A DNA stretch of 64,000 nucleotides from CAWKGV01 sp963849305 (GTDB lineage Bacteria > Pseudomonadota > Alphaproteobacteria > Acetobacterales > Acetobacteraceae). Under the pieces are notes generated by a model that searched no databases, was not told the DNA's origin, and saw only the letters and a program-made list of their open reading frames with translations. This document shows, piece after piece, positions 17,323-26,951 of the stretch. The stretch lies in assembly GCA_963849305.1 (NCBI GenBank), contig CAWKGV010000006.1, positions 493,877 to 557,876 of the forward strand, in the 5' to 3' direction. Positions within the stretch are counted from its first letter, which is position 1. The number at the start of each line of letters is the position of its first letter. The translations under genes and the position numbers were made by a program.

Positions 17323-18609
17323 TTAAAGGTTGCCCCATTCGAGCCCGGTGACCATCGGCGCGGCGCGGCCAAGCACGTATTGATATTCCCGCGTCCACGG
17401 CCGCGGCGCCATGCGGCCTGTGTCCGGCTTGTAGGCGAGCACCTGATCCACCGATAGCAGCCCGCGATCAAAGGCCCAGGCCATGCCGGCCATGTACATC
17501 CGCCAGACCCTGTACCGCTGCTCGCCGGCCGCCTCGATCGCCTCCGCCTTGCGCGCCTCCAGCCGGCGCACCCAATGCAGCAATGTGGGCGGATAGTGCG
17601 GCCGCAAGTCCTCCAAATCCGCGATTTCCAGACCGGACGCCGCCATCTCGTGCAGCACGCGCGAGATGTGCGGTAGCTCGCCGCCCGGGAACACGTACCG
17701 TTCAATGTAGCCGCCGTCCGGCGGCCCGTGGACCCGGCTGTCCGGCGATCGCGTCGTGATACCGTGATTGAGCGCCAGGCCGCCCGGCTTCAGCAGCCGG
17801 AACATGGCGCCGAAATAGCGCGGCAGGTTGGCCAGCCCCACGTGCTCATACATGCCGACTGAAACCACTTTGTCGAAGCAGCCTTCGCCTGGAATGTCGC
17901 GATAGTCTTGAAGCCGGATTTCGACGCGATCGGACAGCCCCTCAGCTACGATGAGTTCGCGCGCATGGTCGAATTGTTGCTCGCTGATGGTCACGCCCAC
18001 CGCGCGCACGCCGTAGTTTCGCGCAGCCCAGCACACCAGCCCGCCCCAACCGCAGCCGATGTCGAGCAGGCCTTCGTCCGAGGCGAGCCGCAATTTGCGG
18101 CAAATGTGATCCAGCTTCTGCTCTTGCGCCGCGTCCAGCCGCTCCTGGCCGGTGCGGAAATAGGCACACGAGTAGATCATACGTGCATCAAGCCAGAGTG
18201 CATAGAAATCATTAGAAACATCGTAATGATGCCGGATCGCGGCGGCATCCCGCCCTCGGCTATGGCGCCGCGGCATTCGGGCAAGCAGTGGCTTTAGCCG
18301 CCGGACCGGGCCGAGCCGCCCGATGCGCTCGGCGAGCGTCACGCCGACGCCGAGCACGTCTTGCAGGCGCCCATCGACGATTATGTCGCCCTCGACATAG
18401 GCTTGAGCGAGGCGGGCCATGTCGCCGGTCAGCATCCGACGTAGCACCAGGGGCGTGCGCAGCGTGAGGACCACGGCCGGCGCCGGCGCGAAGTCGAACC
18501 GCTCCCCATCCCAGAAGCGCAGCCCCAGCGAGGGCGCGGGAGTGCCAAGCCGCCGGCTCAGAAATTCCAAGCTTCGATGCCGCAACCCGGCACCCGCTCC
18601 GACACGCAT
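17323..18609 (-). CDS. cfa: Cyclopropane-fatty-acyl-phospholipid synthase
   Basis: A 428-aa SAM-dependent enzyme that adds a methylene bridge to unsaturated phospholipid chains in the inner membrane. The SAM-binding motif LLDIGCGWGGLVCWAA is near residue 190. FYALWLDARMIYSCAYF precedes it, as in CFA synthases, and YEHVGLANLPRYF and YVFPGGELPHIS follow. The N-terminal lipid-binding region contains VEGDIIVDGRL. Length and motif order are those of the family. The gene lies downstream of cysK on the same strand, about 40 bases apart, and may be co-transcribed. Confidence 0.93.
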   Translation of the reverse strand: MRVGAGAGLRHRSLEFLSRRLGTPAPSLGLRFWDGERFDFAPAPAVVLTLRTPLVLRRMLTGDMARLAQAYVEGDIIVDGRLQDVLGVGVTLAERIGRLGPVRRLKPLLARMPRRHSRGRDAAAIRHHYDVSNDFYALWLDARMIYSCAYFRTGQERLDAAQEQKLDHICRKLRLASDEGLLDIGCGWGGLVCWAARNYGVRAVGVTISEQQFDHARELIVAEGLSDRVEIRLQDYRDIPGEGCFDKVVSVGMYEHVGLANLPRYFGAMFRLLKPGGLALNHGITTRSPDSRVHGPPDGGYIERYVFPGGELPHISRVLHEMAASGLEIADLEDLRPHYPPTLLHWVRRLEARKAEAIEAAGEQRYRVWRMYMAGMAWAFDRGLLSVDQVLAYKPDTGRMAPRPWTREYQYVLGRAAPMVTGLEWGNL

Positions 18610-18647
18610 CGGTCAGCCGATCAGCCGCGCCCCGGAGCGCGTCGCGG

Positions 18648-19631
18648 CTACAGGCCCTCGAACAACGGCGTGGTGATGTACCGCTCGGCGAAGGAGGGAA
18701 TGATGGTGACGATCAGCTTGCCGGCCATCTCGGGCCGCCTTGCCACCTTGAGCGTCGCGGCGAGCGCCGAGCCCGAGGAGATGCCGCCCGGAATGCCCTC
18801 AGTGCGAGCCAGTCGCTTGGATTGCTCGAAGCTCTCCTCGTTCGTGACCTGAACGACTTCGTCGATCGCCTTGGTGTCCAGCACCTCGGGGATGAACCCC
18901 GCGCCCAGTCCCTGCAGCGGGTGAGGCCCCGGCTGTCCGCCCGACAGCACCGCGCTCGCGGCGGGTTCGACCGCGACCATCCGCAGCTCCGGCCGGCGCG
19001 GCTTCAACGCTTGGGCGCAGCCGGTCAGCGTGCCTCCGGTGCCGATGCCCGAGACGATCACATCGACCCGACCCTGGGTATCGTGCCAGATCTCCTCGGC
19101 TGTCGTGAGGCGGTGGATCTCCGGATTGGCCGGGTTGGCGAACTGATTCGGTATGACCGCGCCCGGCGTGCTCGCCAGCAACTCCTTGGCGCGGGCAATC
19201 GCACCGTTCATGCCTTTCTCTCGCGGCGTCAGCTCCACCTCGGCGCCCAAAAACAGCAGCATCTTGCGCCGTTCCGACGAGACGCTTTCCGGCATGGTCA
19301 GGATCAGCCGGTACCCGCGCGACGCGCAAACAAACGCGAGCGCGATGCCGGTATTGCCCGACGTGGGCTCGATCAGCGTGGTGCCCGGTTTGATCTTGCC
19401 GTCCCGCTCCATTGCCTGGATCATGCTGACGCCGATTCTGTCCTTCACGCTCGCGATCGGGTTGAAGAATTCGAGCTTGAGGCAGATGTCGGCGGCGATG
19501 CCTTCCTCCAGGGTAATACGCGGGATGCGCACCAGCGGCGTGTTGCCGATCGTCTCGGCGATGCTGTCGTAGATGCGCCCGCGAAGCGGGCGGTCGAACA
19601 CCAGCGGCTTACGGTCGGACGCGTCTGCCAT
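18648..19631 (-). CDS. cysK: Cysteine synthase A (O-acetylserine sulfhydrylase)
   Basis: A PLP enzyme of about 327 aa that joins O-acetylserine and sulfide to give cysteine. The PLP Lys lies in NPIASVKDRIGVSM. The substrate loop is TSGNTGIALAF, the phosphate-binding loop GIGTGGTLTG and the closing motif GISSGSALAA. I chose the ATG at 19631 because AAGGA precedes it by about ten bases and the family begins just there; an upstream ATG at 19697 adds an unconserved leader. It lies about 100 bases downstream of the Liv operon's livF and upstream of cfa. Confidence 0.93.
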   Translation of the reverse strand: MADASDRKPLVFDRPLRGRIYDSIAETIGNTPLVRIPRITLEEGIAADICLKLEFFNPIASVKDRIGVSMIQAMERDGKIKPGTTLIEPTSGNTGIALAFVCASRGYRLILTMPESVSSERRKMLLFLGAEVELTPREKGMNGAIARAKELLASTPGAVIPNQFANPANPEIHRLTTAEEIWHDTQGRVDVIVSGIGTGGTLTGCAQALKPRRPELRMVAVEPAASAVLSGGQPGPHPLQGLGAGFIPEVLDTKAIDEVVQVTNEESFEQSKRLARTEGIPGGISSGSALAATLKVARRPEMAGKLIVTIIPSFAERYITTPLFEGL

Positions 19632-19733
19632 TTGATCCTGTTCCTTGCGCTGCGAGCGAGGCTGGCTAGACTGCCCCGCGTCCGCCATAGCGGGCAATCC
19701 CCGTTCAGAACAACGGGCCGTGCTTACCTGGCC

Positions 19734-20456
19734 TCACGCGGTGCTGCCGCCCAGGTAGGCGGCGCGGATCCGGGGGTCGTCGGCCAGTTCGCGCGCGGCG
19801 CCGGATAGCGCGATGCGACCGGTTTCCAGCACATACGCCCGGTCGGCAATGCGCAGCGCCTGACGCGCGTTCTGCTCCACGACCAGAACCGACATCCCCT
19901 GGCGCCGGATATCCGCGATGATCGAGAAAATCGCCCGCACCAGCTTCGGCGCGAGCCCCATCGAGGGCTCGTCCAGGACCATCAGCCGCGGACGCAGCAC
20001 CATAGCCCGTGCGATCGCCAGCATCTGCTGCTCGCCACCCGAGAGCGTGCCGCCGAGCTGGGTGCGCCGCTCGGCAAGTCGCGGGAAAAGCGTATAGAGC
20101 GCGTCCAGTCGCCGGCCCAGCTCGGCCGAATCGTGGCGCATGAGATAGCCGCTCAGCCGCAGGTTCTCCTCGACGGTCAGCGGCCCGAAGATGCGCCGTC
20201 CCTCGGGCACATGACCGAGGCCAAGCGCGACGATGCGATGCGCCGGCATCGTCTCCAGACGATGCCCGTCGAACGCGATCCGCCCAGCGCGCGGGCGGAT
20301 CAGGCCGGTCAGCGCCCGCAAGGTGGTAGTCTTGCCGGCGCCGTTCGCGCCCAACAACGCGACGATCTCGCCCTGCCCCACCTCCAGCGACACACCGCGC
20401 AGCACTTCAACCTTGCCATAAGCCACCGATACGTCGCGCAGCTCTAGGAGTCCCAC
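19734..20456 (-). CDS. livF: Branched-chain amino-acid-type ABC transporter ATPase LivF
   Basis: A 240-aa cytosolic ATPase subunit of the Liv-type importer encoded just upstream. Walker A is GANGAGKTT near residue 33, the ABC signature LSGGEQQML near 137, and Walker B LMVLDEPSMGLAP near 157. It overlaps the end of the livM-livG fusion by 13 bases, so expression is coupled. Context with two flavin monooxygenases suggests that the transported solute may not be a branched-chain amino acid. Confidence 0.93.
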   Translation of the reverse strand: MGLLELRDVSVAYGKVEVLRGVSLEVGQGEIVALLGANGAGKTTTLRALTGLIRPRAGRIAFDGHRLETMPAHRIVALGLGHVPEGRRIFGPLTVEENLRLSGYLMRHDSAELGRRLDALYTLFPRLAERRTQLGGTLSGGEQQMLAIARAMVLRPRLMVLDEPSMGLAPKLVRAIFSIIADIRRQGMSVLVVEQNARQALRIADRAYVLETGRIALSGAARELADDPRIRAAYLGGSTA

Positions 20457-22255
20457 GCGGGCTCCTCCTGCGCGGCGTCGGCGGTCTCCGCCTCCTCGGC
20501 GGTCCCGAGATAAGCGTCGATCACACTTGGATCGTTCCGCACCTCGGCCGGTATGCCCTGGGCGATGATGCTGCCGTGGTCAACGACCACGATACGGTCG
20601 GAGACGCCCATGACCAGCATCATGTCGTGTTCGATCAATACGACCGTGATGCCGAGATCGCGAATGCGGCGGATCAGGCCCGTGAGCGCCTGTTTCTCCG
20701 TCGGGTTCATGCCCGCCGCGGGCTCGTCCAACAGCAGCAGTTCGGGACCGGCCGCTAGCGCCCGCGCGATTTCCAACCGCCGCTGGTCGCCATAGGGCAG
20801 GTCCGCGGCCCGTTCGCCCCCACGCGCGGCGAGGCCGACGAAATCGAGCCAACGAAACCCCTCGGCGGCGTGGCGGTGCCGCTCCGCGCCCGCACTCGGC
20901 AAGCCCAGCAGCTCGGCAAGCACGCCCGAACGCAGCCGGTGGTCCTGGCCCACAAGCACGTTTTCGAACGCCGTCATGTCGGCGAACAACCTGATCCCCT
21001 GGAACGTGCGGGCAATCCCGCGATGGACCACGCGATGCGGGCGCAACCCCAGGATCGAGTTACCCCGACAAAGCACGTCGCCGCCGGTCGGGGGAATTAC
21101 GCCGGTCAGGCAATTGAACAACGTCGTCTTGCCCGCGCCGTTCGGGCCGATCACGCTCAGGATCTCGCCGCGCCGTACCGCGAAACTCACCGCATTCAGC
21201 GCGCGCACACCCCCGAACCGGCGCGAGACATTGCGCGCCTCCAGCAGCACTTGACCCGCACCGCCTTCGTCGCGGGACGGCCCGGCCATTGAGCCGGCCT
21301 CGCCTTGGGGCAGCGCGGCCCGGCGTGGCCGGGCGGGCCACAGCCCTTGTGGCCGGAGCAGCATCAGCACGATCAGCGCGATCGCGAAGCCGAAGATCCG
21401 CCAAATATTGAGGAACCGCAGCGCCTCCGGCAGTCCCGCGACGATTACGGCACCGAGCAGAACGCCAGGTATGCTGCCTCGCCCGCCGAGCACGACCACG
21501 ATGAGGATCGTGACCGATTGGAGATAGGTGAATGCGGTTGGGTCGATGGTGCCGAACCGTGCGGCGAACAGGCTGCCGCCGAAGCCCCCGACCAGCGCCC
21601 CCAACACATAGGCCAACAGCTTGACCCGGATGGTCGGGACACCCACCGCCTCGGCCGCGTGCTCGTCCTCGCGGATGCTGGTCCACGCACGGCCGAGTCG
21701 CGATCGGGCCAGCCGCAGAGCGAACCAAAGCACGATCAGCAGGAACCCCATCCCAAGCTCATAGAGGGCCGGGGGCGAGCTGATTTCGTAGCCGAGCACC
21801 GAGGGTGGCGCGATGCCGTAAATGCCGTTCGGTCCGCCGGTGATCTCCAGATTGGTGGCGATGATCCGCACGATCTCGCCAAAGCCGAGCGTGACGATCG
21901 CGAGATAGTCACTGTGCAGCCTCAAGGTGGGATAGCCGATGATCACGCCCGATACGGCGGCCAGCGCGACGCTGCACGGGATCGTCTCCCAGAACGAGAG
22001 ATGCACCAGAGTTTCCAGCAGCGCCGTGGTGTAGGCGCCGATCGCGAAGAACGCGGCGTAGCCGAGATCGAGCAGGCCGGCGTATCCCACCACGATGTTC
22101 AGCCCGAGTCCGAGGATCGCATAGGTGATGATCGTCAGCCCGACATCGGTGACGTAGTTGCTGGTGAAAAACGGGAAGGCGATGGCCAGCGCGATCAGGC
22201 CGGCGGGGATGGCCAGGCGGGTCTCTCGGCCTGGCGCGATCGCGGCTGAGGCCAT
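20444..22255 (-). CDS. Fused LivM permease and LivG ATPase of a Liv-type ABC importer
   Basis: One polypeptide of about 603 aa joins two normally separate subunits. Residues 1-310 are LivM, with membrane segments such as LAIPAGLIALAIAFPFF and LGLNIVVGYAGLLDLGYAAF, and ending LLRPQGLWP. A linker of about 30 residues leads to LivG: Walker A GPNGAGKTTLFN, the LivG-type signature YGDQRRLEIARAL, and Walker B LLLLDEPAAGMN. I start at 22255 (MASAAIAPGRETRL), five bases after the livH stop. The frame is open far upstream but there it only shadows livH. Such fusions are known in proteobacteria and enforce 1:1 subunits on this side of the transporter. Confidence 0.92.
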   Translation of the reverse strand: MASAAIAPGRETRLAIPAGLIALAIAFPFFTSNYVTDVGLTIITYAILGLGLNIVVGYAGLLDLGYAAFFAIGAYTTALLETLVHLSFWETIPCSVALAAVSGVIIGYPTLRLHSDYLAIVTLGFGEIVRIIATNLEITGGPNGIYGIAPPSVLGYEISSPPALYELGMGFLLIVLWFALRLARSRLGRAWTSIREDEHAAEAVGVPTIRVKLLAYVLGALVGGFGGSLFAARFGTIDPTAFTYLQSVTILIVVVLGGRGSIPGVLLGAVIVAGLPEALRFLNIWRIFGFAIALIVLMLLRPQGLWPARPRRAALPQGEAGSMAGPSRDEGGAGQVLLEARNVSRRFGGVRALNAVSFAVRRGEILSVIGPNGAGKTTLFNCLTGVIPPTGGDVLCRGNSILGLRPHRVVHRGIARTFQGIRLFADMTAFENVLVGQDHRLRSGVLAELLGLPSAGAERHRHAAEGFRWLDFVGLAARGGERAADLPYGDQRRLEIARALAAGPELLLLDEPAAGMNPTEKQALTGLIRRIRDLGITVVLIEHDMMLVMGVSDRIVVVDHGSIIAQGIPAEVRNDPSVIDAYLGTAEEAETADAAQEEPAWDS

Positions 22256-22260
22256 CGCTG

Positions 22261-23160
22261 CTACATCCGCTGCACGACACGCTCGCCGAGCAGCCCCGTC
22301 GGCTTCACCACAAGGACGCCGATTAGCACGCCGAACACGAACACGTCGGTCCACTGCGAGGAGCCGTAGCCGGCACCGAACGCTTCCAGCAGCCCGATCA
22401 GGAATCCGCCCAGCATGGCGCCAGGGATGTTCCCGATCCCGCCGAGGACGGCGGCGGTGAAGGCGCGCAGCCCGAGCAGGAATCCCATGAAGAAATTGAT
22501 CTGCGTGTAATAAAGCCCCTCCATCACCCCGGCCGCCGCCGCCAGCGAGGAGCCGACGAAGAAGGTGAGCTGGATTACCCGCTCCACGTCGATGCCCATG
22601 AGCCGAGCCGCGTCCTGATCGACCGCCAGAGCGCGCATCGCGGTGCCGAGGAAGGTGTGGTGGACGAACAAATAGAGCGCCAGCATGAGCGCGAGGCTCG
22701 AGCCGAAGATCCCGAGCTGCATCCAGCTCACATGAACCTCGCCGATATCGAAGCCCGAATGCGCGATCAGGTGCGGATACGTATTGAATCCCGGGCCGTA
22801 GATCAGCAGCACCCCGTTCTCCAGCGCAAGCGAGACGCCGAGTGCGGTAATCAGGATGGACAGCCGAGGCGCGCGCAGCAGCGGCTGATAGGCAAGCCGG
22901 TCGATGGCCACGCCCAAGCCACCAGTGAGCACGACGGCCGCGATGCCGGCCACCAGCAGCGCGAGCATCGTTGGCAGATGCGTGCCCGCCAGCCACCCGA
23001 GCGCGGACCAACCGATGAAGGCGCCGACCATGAACAGGTCGCCATGGGCGAAGTTGATTAGCCGGATGATGCCGTACACCATTGTGTAGCCGAGGGCGAC
23101 GAGGGCATAGAACGCGCCCACGGTCAGCCCCTCAACCACGAATTGAAAGAAGGTGCTCAT
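22261..23160 (-). CDS. livH: Liv-type ABC transporter permease LivH
   Basis: An inner-membrane permease of about 299 aa. It opens MSTFFQFVVEGLTVGAFYALVALGY, then GIIRLINFAHGDLFMVGAF, the classic LivH start, followed by further hydrophobic helices and the EAA-like loop GIDVERVIQLTFFVGSSLAA. I chose the ATG at 23160 because upstream codons are unconserved. It is the second transporter gene after livK and directly precedes the livM-livG fusion. Confidence 0.93.
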   Translation of the reverse strand: MSTFFQFVVEGLTVGAFYALVALGYTMVYGIIRLINFAHGDLFMVGAFIGWSALGWLAGTHLPTMLALLVAGIAAVVLTGGLGVAIDRLAYQPLLRAPRLSILITALGVSLALENGVLLIYGPGFNTYPHLIAHSGFDIGEVHVSWMQLGIFGSSLALMLALYLFVHHTFLGTAMRALAVDQDAARLMGIDVERVIQLTFFVGSSLAAAAGVMEGLYYTQINFFMGFLLGLRAFTAAVLGGIGNIPGAMLGGFLIGLLEAFGAGYGSSQWTDVFVFGVLIGVLVVKPTGLLGERVVQRM

Positions 23161-23185
23161 CGGCTGGCGCCGCCAGCGTCGGCCC

Positions 23186-23300
23186 TCACCCAACCCTCTC
23201 CCAGAGGGAGGGGGCTTTTTGCCGACCTCGTTGGCAGATAAAACGGGCCAAGTGCTTCTCCCTCTCCCTCTGGGAGAGGGTTGGGGTGAGGATCCCGCAT
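23186..23300. repeat. Inverted pair of REP-like hairpin repeats (copies 2 and 3)
   Basis: Two copies of the element also seen at 3357, in opposite orientation and about 45 bases apart: CCCTCACCCAACCCTCTCCC near 23186 and CTCTGGGAGAGGGTTGGGGT near 23268. Each holds its own hairpin, and the pair can also fold on itself, like a bacterial interspersed mosaic element. It lies between livK and livH on the operon transcript and could set different mRNA levels for the binding protein and the membrane subunits. Confidence 0.8.
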
Positions 23301-23323
23301 CGTGCGGACCGAGTGACCCCGCC

Positions 23324-24512
23324 CTACGGCTTCATTGCAACCCATTCGCCCGCCTGATTGAGCCGCTCATATGGCTCGAACTGGTCGTTGCGGACGATAA
23401 CGGTGATATAGACCGCGATGGCGCGGTCGCCCTCCTTGTTGAAGCCAATACGCCCCGTCAGGCCTTGATAATCGGCGATCTTGTGCAGCGCGGCGATGAT
23501 ATCGGCCGGTTTGTCCGACTTCGCCTCCGCGATCGCGTGCGCCGTCACGCCCACCGCGTCGTATTCATAAACCGAATATGGCCCCGGAGCGTGGCCGAAT
23601 TGCTTCGTATAGTCCTGCACGAACTGCTGGGCGCCCGTGAGGAATTGCGCGAGCGGCGCGGTCGTGATGATCATGCCGTCGGCCGCCGAGCCGGCCGTCT
23701 TGAGCAGCGTGGGGTCGTTGGTGGCATCGCCGCCCATGAAGGTGATCTTGGAGCCGATCTGGCGCAGCTCCTTCACCATAAGTCCGGCCTCCGAGAAGTA
23801 GCCAGTGTAATAGATCGCGTCTGGCTTGAGCGCGCTCACCCGCGTGAGCGTTGCCGAGTAGTCCATCTGCCCTGGCGTGATCGCGTTATCATAGACCAAC
23901 TCGACGCCGTCCTGCTTCAGTGCCTTGACCGTGTTCTGCGCGAGCCCCTTGGCGTACGTGGTGTTATCGTTAATCACCGCCGCGCGCTTGGCATGGAGAA
24001 AGCCGGATATGAACTTGGCGGCGAACGGACCCTGCTGATCGTCCCGGCCGATGGTGCGGAACGCATCGTTGAAGCCCATACTGGTCAGTTGCGGATTGGT
24101 CGATGCGGCCATCACATAGGGGATGCCGGCCCGGTGAAACGTGCTCAGCTCAGGCAGAGCGGCGGATGAGCAGTAGCCGCCGGCCACGGCGGACACTCCC
24201 GCATCGACCAGCTTCTGCGCGGCTTGCACAGCGGTCTGCGCGTCGCACCCGTCATCTTCGGGGACCAACTCGATTTTCCTGCCGTTGACGCCGCCAGCCG
24301 CGTTGATCCGCTCGACCGCGAGCTTGGCGCCGTTCAGGATGTCTTGCCCTGCGCTGGCATAATTGCCGGAGAGCGGGACCGGAACCCCGATCTTGATGGT
24401 GCCCTGGGCATAGGCGGGGGGCGCAAGCGAGAGACCCAAGAGGGCAACCACGGCGAGAGCGGCGGCAGCCCTACCGGCACGCCCGGCACCTGCGCGGTGG
24501 CGAATGGTCATG
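23324..24512 (-). CDS. livK: Periplasmic solute-binding protein, LivK/Leu-Ile-Val type
   Basis: A binding protein of about 395 aa for the Liv importer. The signal peptide is clear (AAAALAVVALLGLSLAPPAYAQ), and the mature start TIKIGVPVPLSGNYASAGQD is typical. The family landmarks AVAGGYCSSAALPEL, DAIYYTGYFSEAG and YSVYEYDAVGVTAHA follow. The ATG at 24512 is preceded by CAGGAGG at ideal distance. It lies between the LLM oxidoreductase genes and livH. The ligand is unknown; the oxidising neighbours hint at a non-amino-acid. Confidence 0.92.
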
Positions 24513-24600
24513 TGGCCTCCTGTGGTTGGGCGTGGTCCCGGCGGTCTTCCCCGCACCACGATCTTGGCAAAGCCGGATCGCGCGCGCAACGCGGGGCGGT

Positions 24601-25650
24601 TCAGAGTCGCGGCAGCACGTGCTCGCCGAATAGCCGCATTGACCGCTCGGCGTCGGCGGGCGGGAGGTCGTTGAAGTTCACCTGCAACGAGGCGATTTCG
24701 AACTCGCCGATCTGCCGTTTGTAGGCCGCCACCGTTTCCAATATCCGCTCGGGCGTGCCGATCCAGGCGGCGCATTTCTCGACCTGGGTTTCGAATGTCT
24801 CCCGCGACAGCGCGGCTATGACCTTGTCGTAGCCAGGGTAATCGTCCGAACCGACCCCCGACAGCCAAGCCGAGGCGGCATCGACCAGCGAGCGCAGGTA
24901 TCTGTTCAGTGGCCCGCGGGCAATGCGCTCGGCCTCCGCTTGGTCTTCGTGGCAGAACATGTGGAACGCCAGCATCACGGTGCCGGAACCTGGATGCCCG
25001 GCTCGGGCGCGCGCGGCGCGGTATGTCCCGATCAGGTCCTCCATCGCGCCGCCAGCCATCGGGATGGCCATGATCCCGTGCCCCGCCGCGCCTGCCCGCT
25101 CGAACGATTCCCGGGTGGACAGGGCCGCGACATAGAATGGCGGCCGGGGCTTTTGGGTGGGACGCGGCAGCGAAGTTACTTCGCGAAAGCTGTAGAAGCG
25201 ACCCTCAGCGGTGACGTTTTCGTCCTCGAGCAGTCGCCGGACCTGTTCCATGCCCTCGTCGAACCGTGCCCGGCTCTCGTTCAGGCTGACGCCGAATCGT
25301 GCGAACTCGTGCGGCAGGAACGCGCGAGCGAAGCCGATGTCGAGCCGCCCGTCGCACAGCGCGTCCAGCATGGCGAGTTCGCCCGCCAGTTTGAGTGGAT
25401 TGTTGAAGGCCGGCAGGACGGCGCCCGTGACCAGCCGCGCCCGCTTCGTGACCTGTGCGGCGGCGGCGAGGAACACTATCGGGTTGGGGCTGTAGCCGCC
25501 ATAGGGATGAAAGTAGTGCTCGACCGTCCGTACGTGACTATAGCCATACTGGTCGCATAGCCCGACCAAATGCAGCGCCTCTTGCCAATAGTCCCGGCCT
25601 GACTTCACCTCCGGGCCAATATCGGGAAAGAACTGGACGCCAACGTGCAT
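24601..25650 (-). CDS. LLM-class flavin-dependent oxidoreductase
   Basis: A luciferase-like monooxygenase or dehydrogenase (about 349 aa, TIM barrel) using reduced flavin (FMNH2 or F420H2). Family landmarks are MHVGVQFFPDIGP at the start, VRTVEHYFHPYGGYSPNPIVFLAA near residue 40, NNPLKLAGELAMLDALCDGRLDIGFARAF near 85-115, and PPFYVAALSTRESFERAGAAGHGIM near 180. I use the internal ATG at 25650; the upstream in-frame part overlaps the end of the previous gene. It is the second LLM gene in the block and lies 88 bases before livK. The substrate is unknown. Confidence 0.87.
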   Translation of the reverse strand: MHVGVQFFPDIGPEVKSGRDYWQEALHLVGLCDQYGYSHVRTVEHYFHPYGGYSPNPIVFLAAAAQVTKRARLVTGAVLPAFNNPLKLAGELAMLDALCDGRLDIGFARAFLPHEFARFGVSLNESRARFDEGMEQVRRLLEDENVTAEGRFYSFREVTSLPRPTQKPRPPFYVAALSTRESFERAGAAGHGIMAIPMAGGAMEDLIGTYRAARARAGHPGSGTVMLAFHMFCHEDQAEAERIARGPLNRYLRSLVDAASAWLSGVGSDDYPGYDKVIAALSRETFETQVEKCAAWIGTPERILETVAAYKRQIGEFEIASLQVNFNDLPPADAERSMRLFGEHVLPRL

Positions 25651-25678
25651 GATCTCACGCCGTTCAGCGTCCCGGCAG

Positions 25679-26923
25679 CTACTCGGCTGCAGCCGCCTGA
25701 GCAGGCCGAAGATCCCTCGAATACTTGATGCTGACCGGCGCATCCGCTTCGAACGGCGAATTCAGGCCCAACTCCTTGCCGATGTCGCGTACAGCCGGCA
25801 TCACCTCCTGGCATAGCAAGCGGATGCAGTTGCGCGTGTCCTCGGGGCTCACGGTGCCATCGTTGCCCCAGAACGCCATGATGCCGGGGCGGGTCTGCTC
25901 TATAAGCCAGCGTAGCCGGGGGATCACTGTCTTTGGCGTCCCTGCGATGATCATGGTGCTCGCAAGCTGTTCCTCAAAAGTTGGCTGACCGCGCGGGTTC
26001 TTCGCGCGCCCTACGGCGAACTCGACGAAATTGCGCCGGCCGGAGGGCGAGAAGTAGCCTGACGGATTGGCCCAGACCGGATGCGCGAGCCCGGTGAACT
26101 CGCCCTGCATCCACATGAATTGCCGCGCGTTCTGAAGGGCCTTCTCCTCGTTGTCCTGCACGTGTACGCGTATCAGGTAGCCGAAGTTCTCGGGTCCAGC
26201 GGTGTAGCCGGCATCGGACGCGGTATTGGCGTAAAGATCCCAGATCACCTTGGTTGCATCGGGCGAGGTGTTGAGCGCGACATACGGATAGCGGTGCCGC
26301 GCGGCCCAAATCACGGTCTCCTTGGAGAGCACGCCTGGAATCCACACCCGCGGATAGGGCTTCTGCAACGGGACCGCCCAAGGGTTCACCACCCGGTGCT
26401 GATAATGCGTGCCTTCCCAGCGGAACGGGCCGGTCGTGGTCCAGGTCTTCACGATCAGGTCGTGCGCCTCCTCGAACCGCTCGCGGTTGTAGGCGGGGTT
26501 CACCCCAGTCGCGAGCTGCTCCTGTCCGCCACCACGCACGAAACCGGAGACAAGCCGGCCTTTCGAGATCATGTCGATCATCGCCAGTTCCTCGGCCAGC
26601 CGGATCGGGTTCTCCGCCAAGGGCAGCGGGTTGCCGAGCAACACGATCTTCGTCCGCTTGGTCACCGCGGCTAGGATCGAGGCGAACACGTTGCACTTGG
26701 ATTGCATACAGAACGGCGCGTTGTGGTGCTCGTTCAGCATGATGCCGTCGGCGCCGCACTCGTCGGCGTAGATGTAGTCCTCCAGATATTGGTTGTACAA
26801 GCGGCTACCGGCGACCGGATCGTAATTGCTGTTGGAGAATGTCAGCGCTGTGGCGCCGTATTCCAGCCCTTTCTTGGCATCGTAGGCGGACATCGGCTGC
26901 TCGGTGAAATACATCAGGTGCAT
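25679..26923 (-). CDS. LLM-class flavin-dependent oxidoreductase, long form
   Basis: About 414 aa, TIM-barrel luciferase family. It begins MHLMYFTEQPMSAYDAKKG, then EDYIYADECGADGIMLNEHHNAPFC near residue 50, GNPLPLAENPIRLAEELAMIDMISKGRL near 95-120 and FVRGGGQEQLATGVNP. These are the flavin-binding and barrel strands of the family. The start at 26923 has GAGGGAGC in front. It is 28 bases upstream of the second LLM gene and downstream of an alpha/beta hydrolase; together they may oxidise and then hydrolyse a compound imported by the Liv system. The exact reaction cannot be read from sequence. Confidence 0.87.
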   Translation of the reverse strand: MHLMYFTEQPMSAYDAKKGLEYGATALTFSNSNYDPVAGSRLYNQYLEDYIYADECGADGIMLNEHHNAPFCMQSKCNVFASILAAVTKRTKIVLLGNPLPLAENPIRLAEELAMIDMISKGRLVSGFVRGGGQEQLATGVNPAYNRERFEEAHDLIVKTWTTTGPFRWEGTHYQHRVVNPWAVPLQKPYPRVWIPGVLSKETVIWAARHRYPYVALNTSPDATKVIWDLYANTASDAGYTAGPENFGYLIRVHVQDNEEKALQNARQFMWMQGEFTGLAHPVWANPSGYFSPSGRRNFVEFAVGRAKNPRGQPTFEEQLASTMIIAGTPKTVIPRLRWLIEQTRPGIMAFWGNDGTVSPEDTRNCIRLLCQEVMPAVRDIGKELGLNSPFEADAPVSIKYSRDLRPAQAAAAE

Positions 26924-26951
26924 CGGGTGCTCCCTCGATCGGGTCTGAGCG

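Noticed and set aside
22256..23011. Extended N-terminus for the livM-livG fusion (start at 23011)
   Set aside because: This part only shadows livH in another frame and is Arg/Ala-rich. The conserved LivM start is the ATG at 22255.
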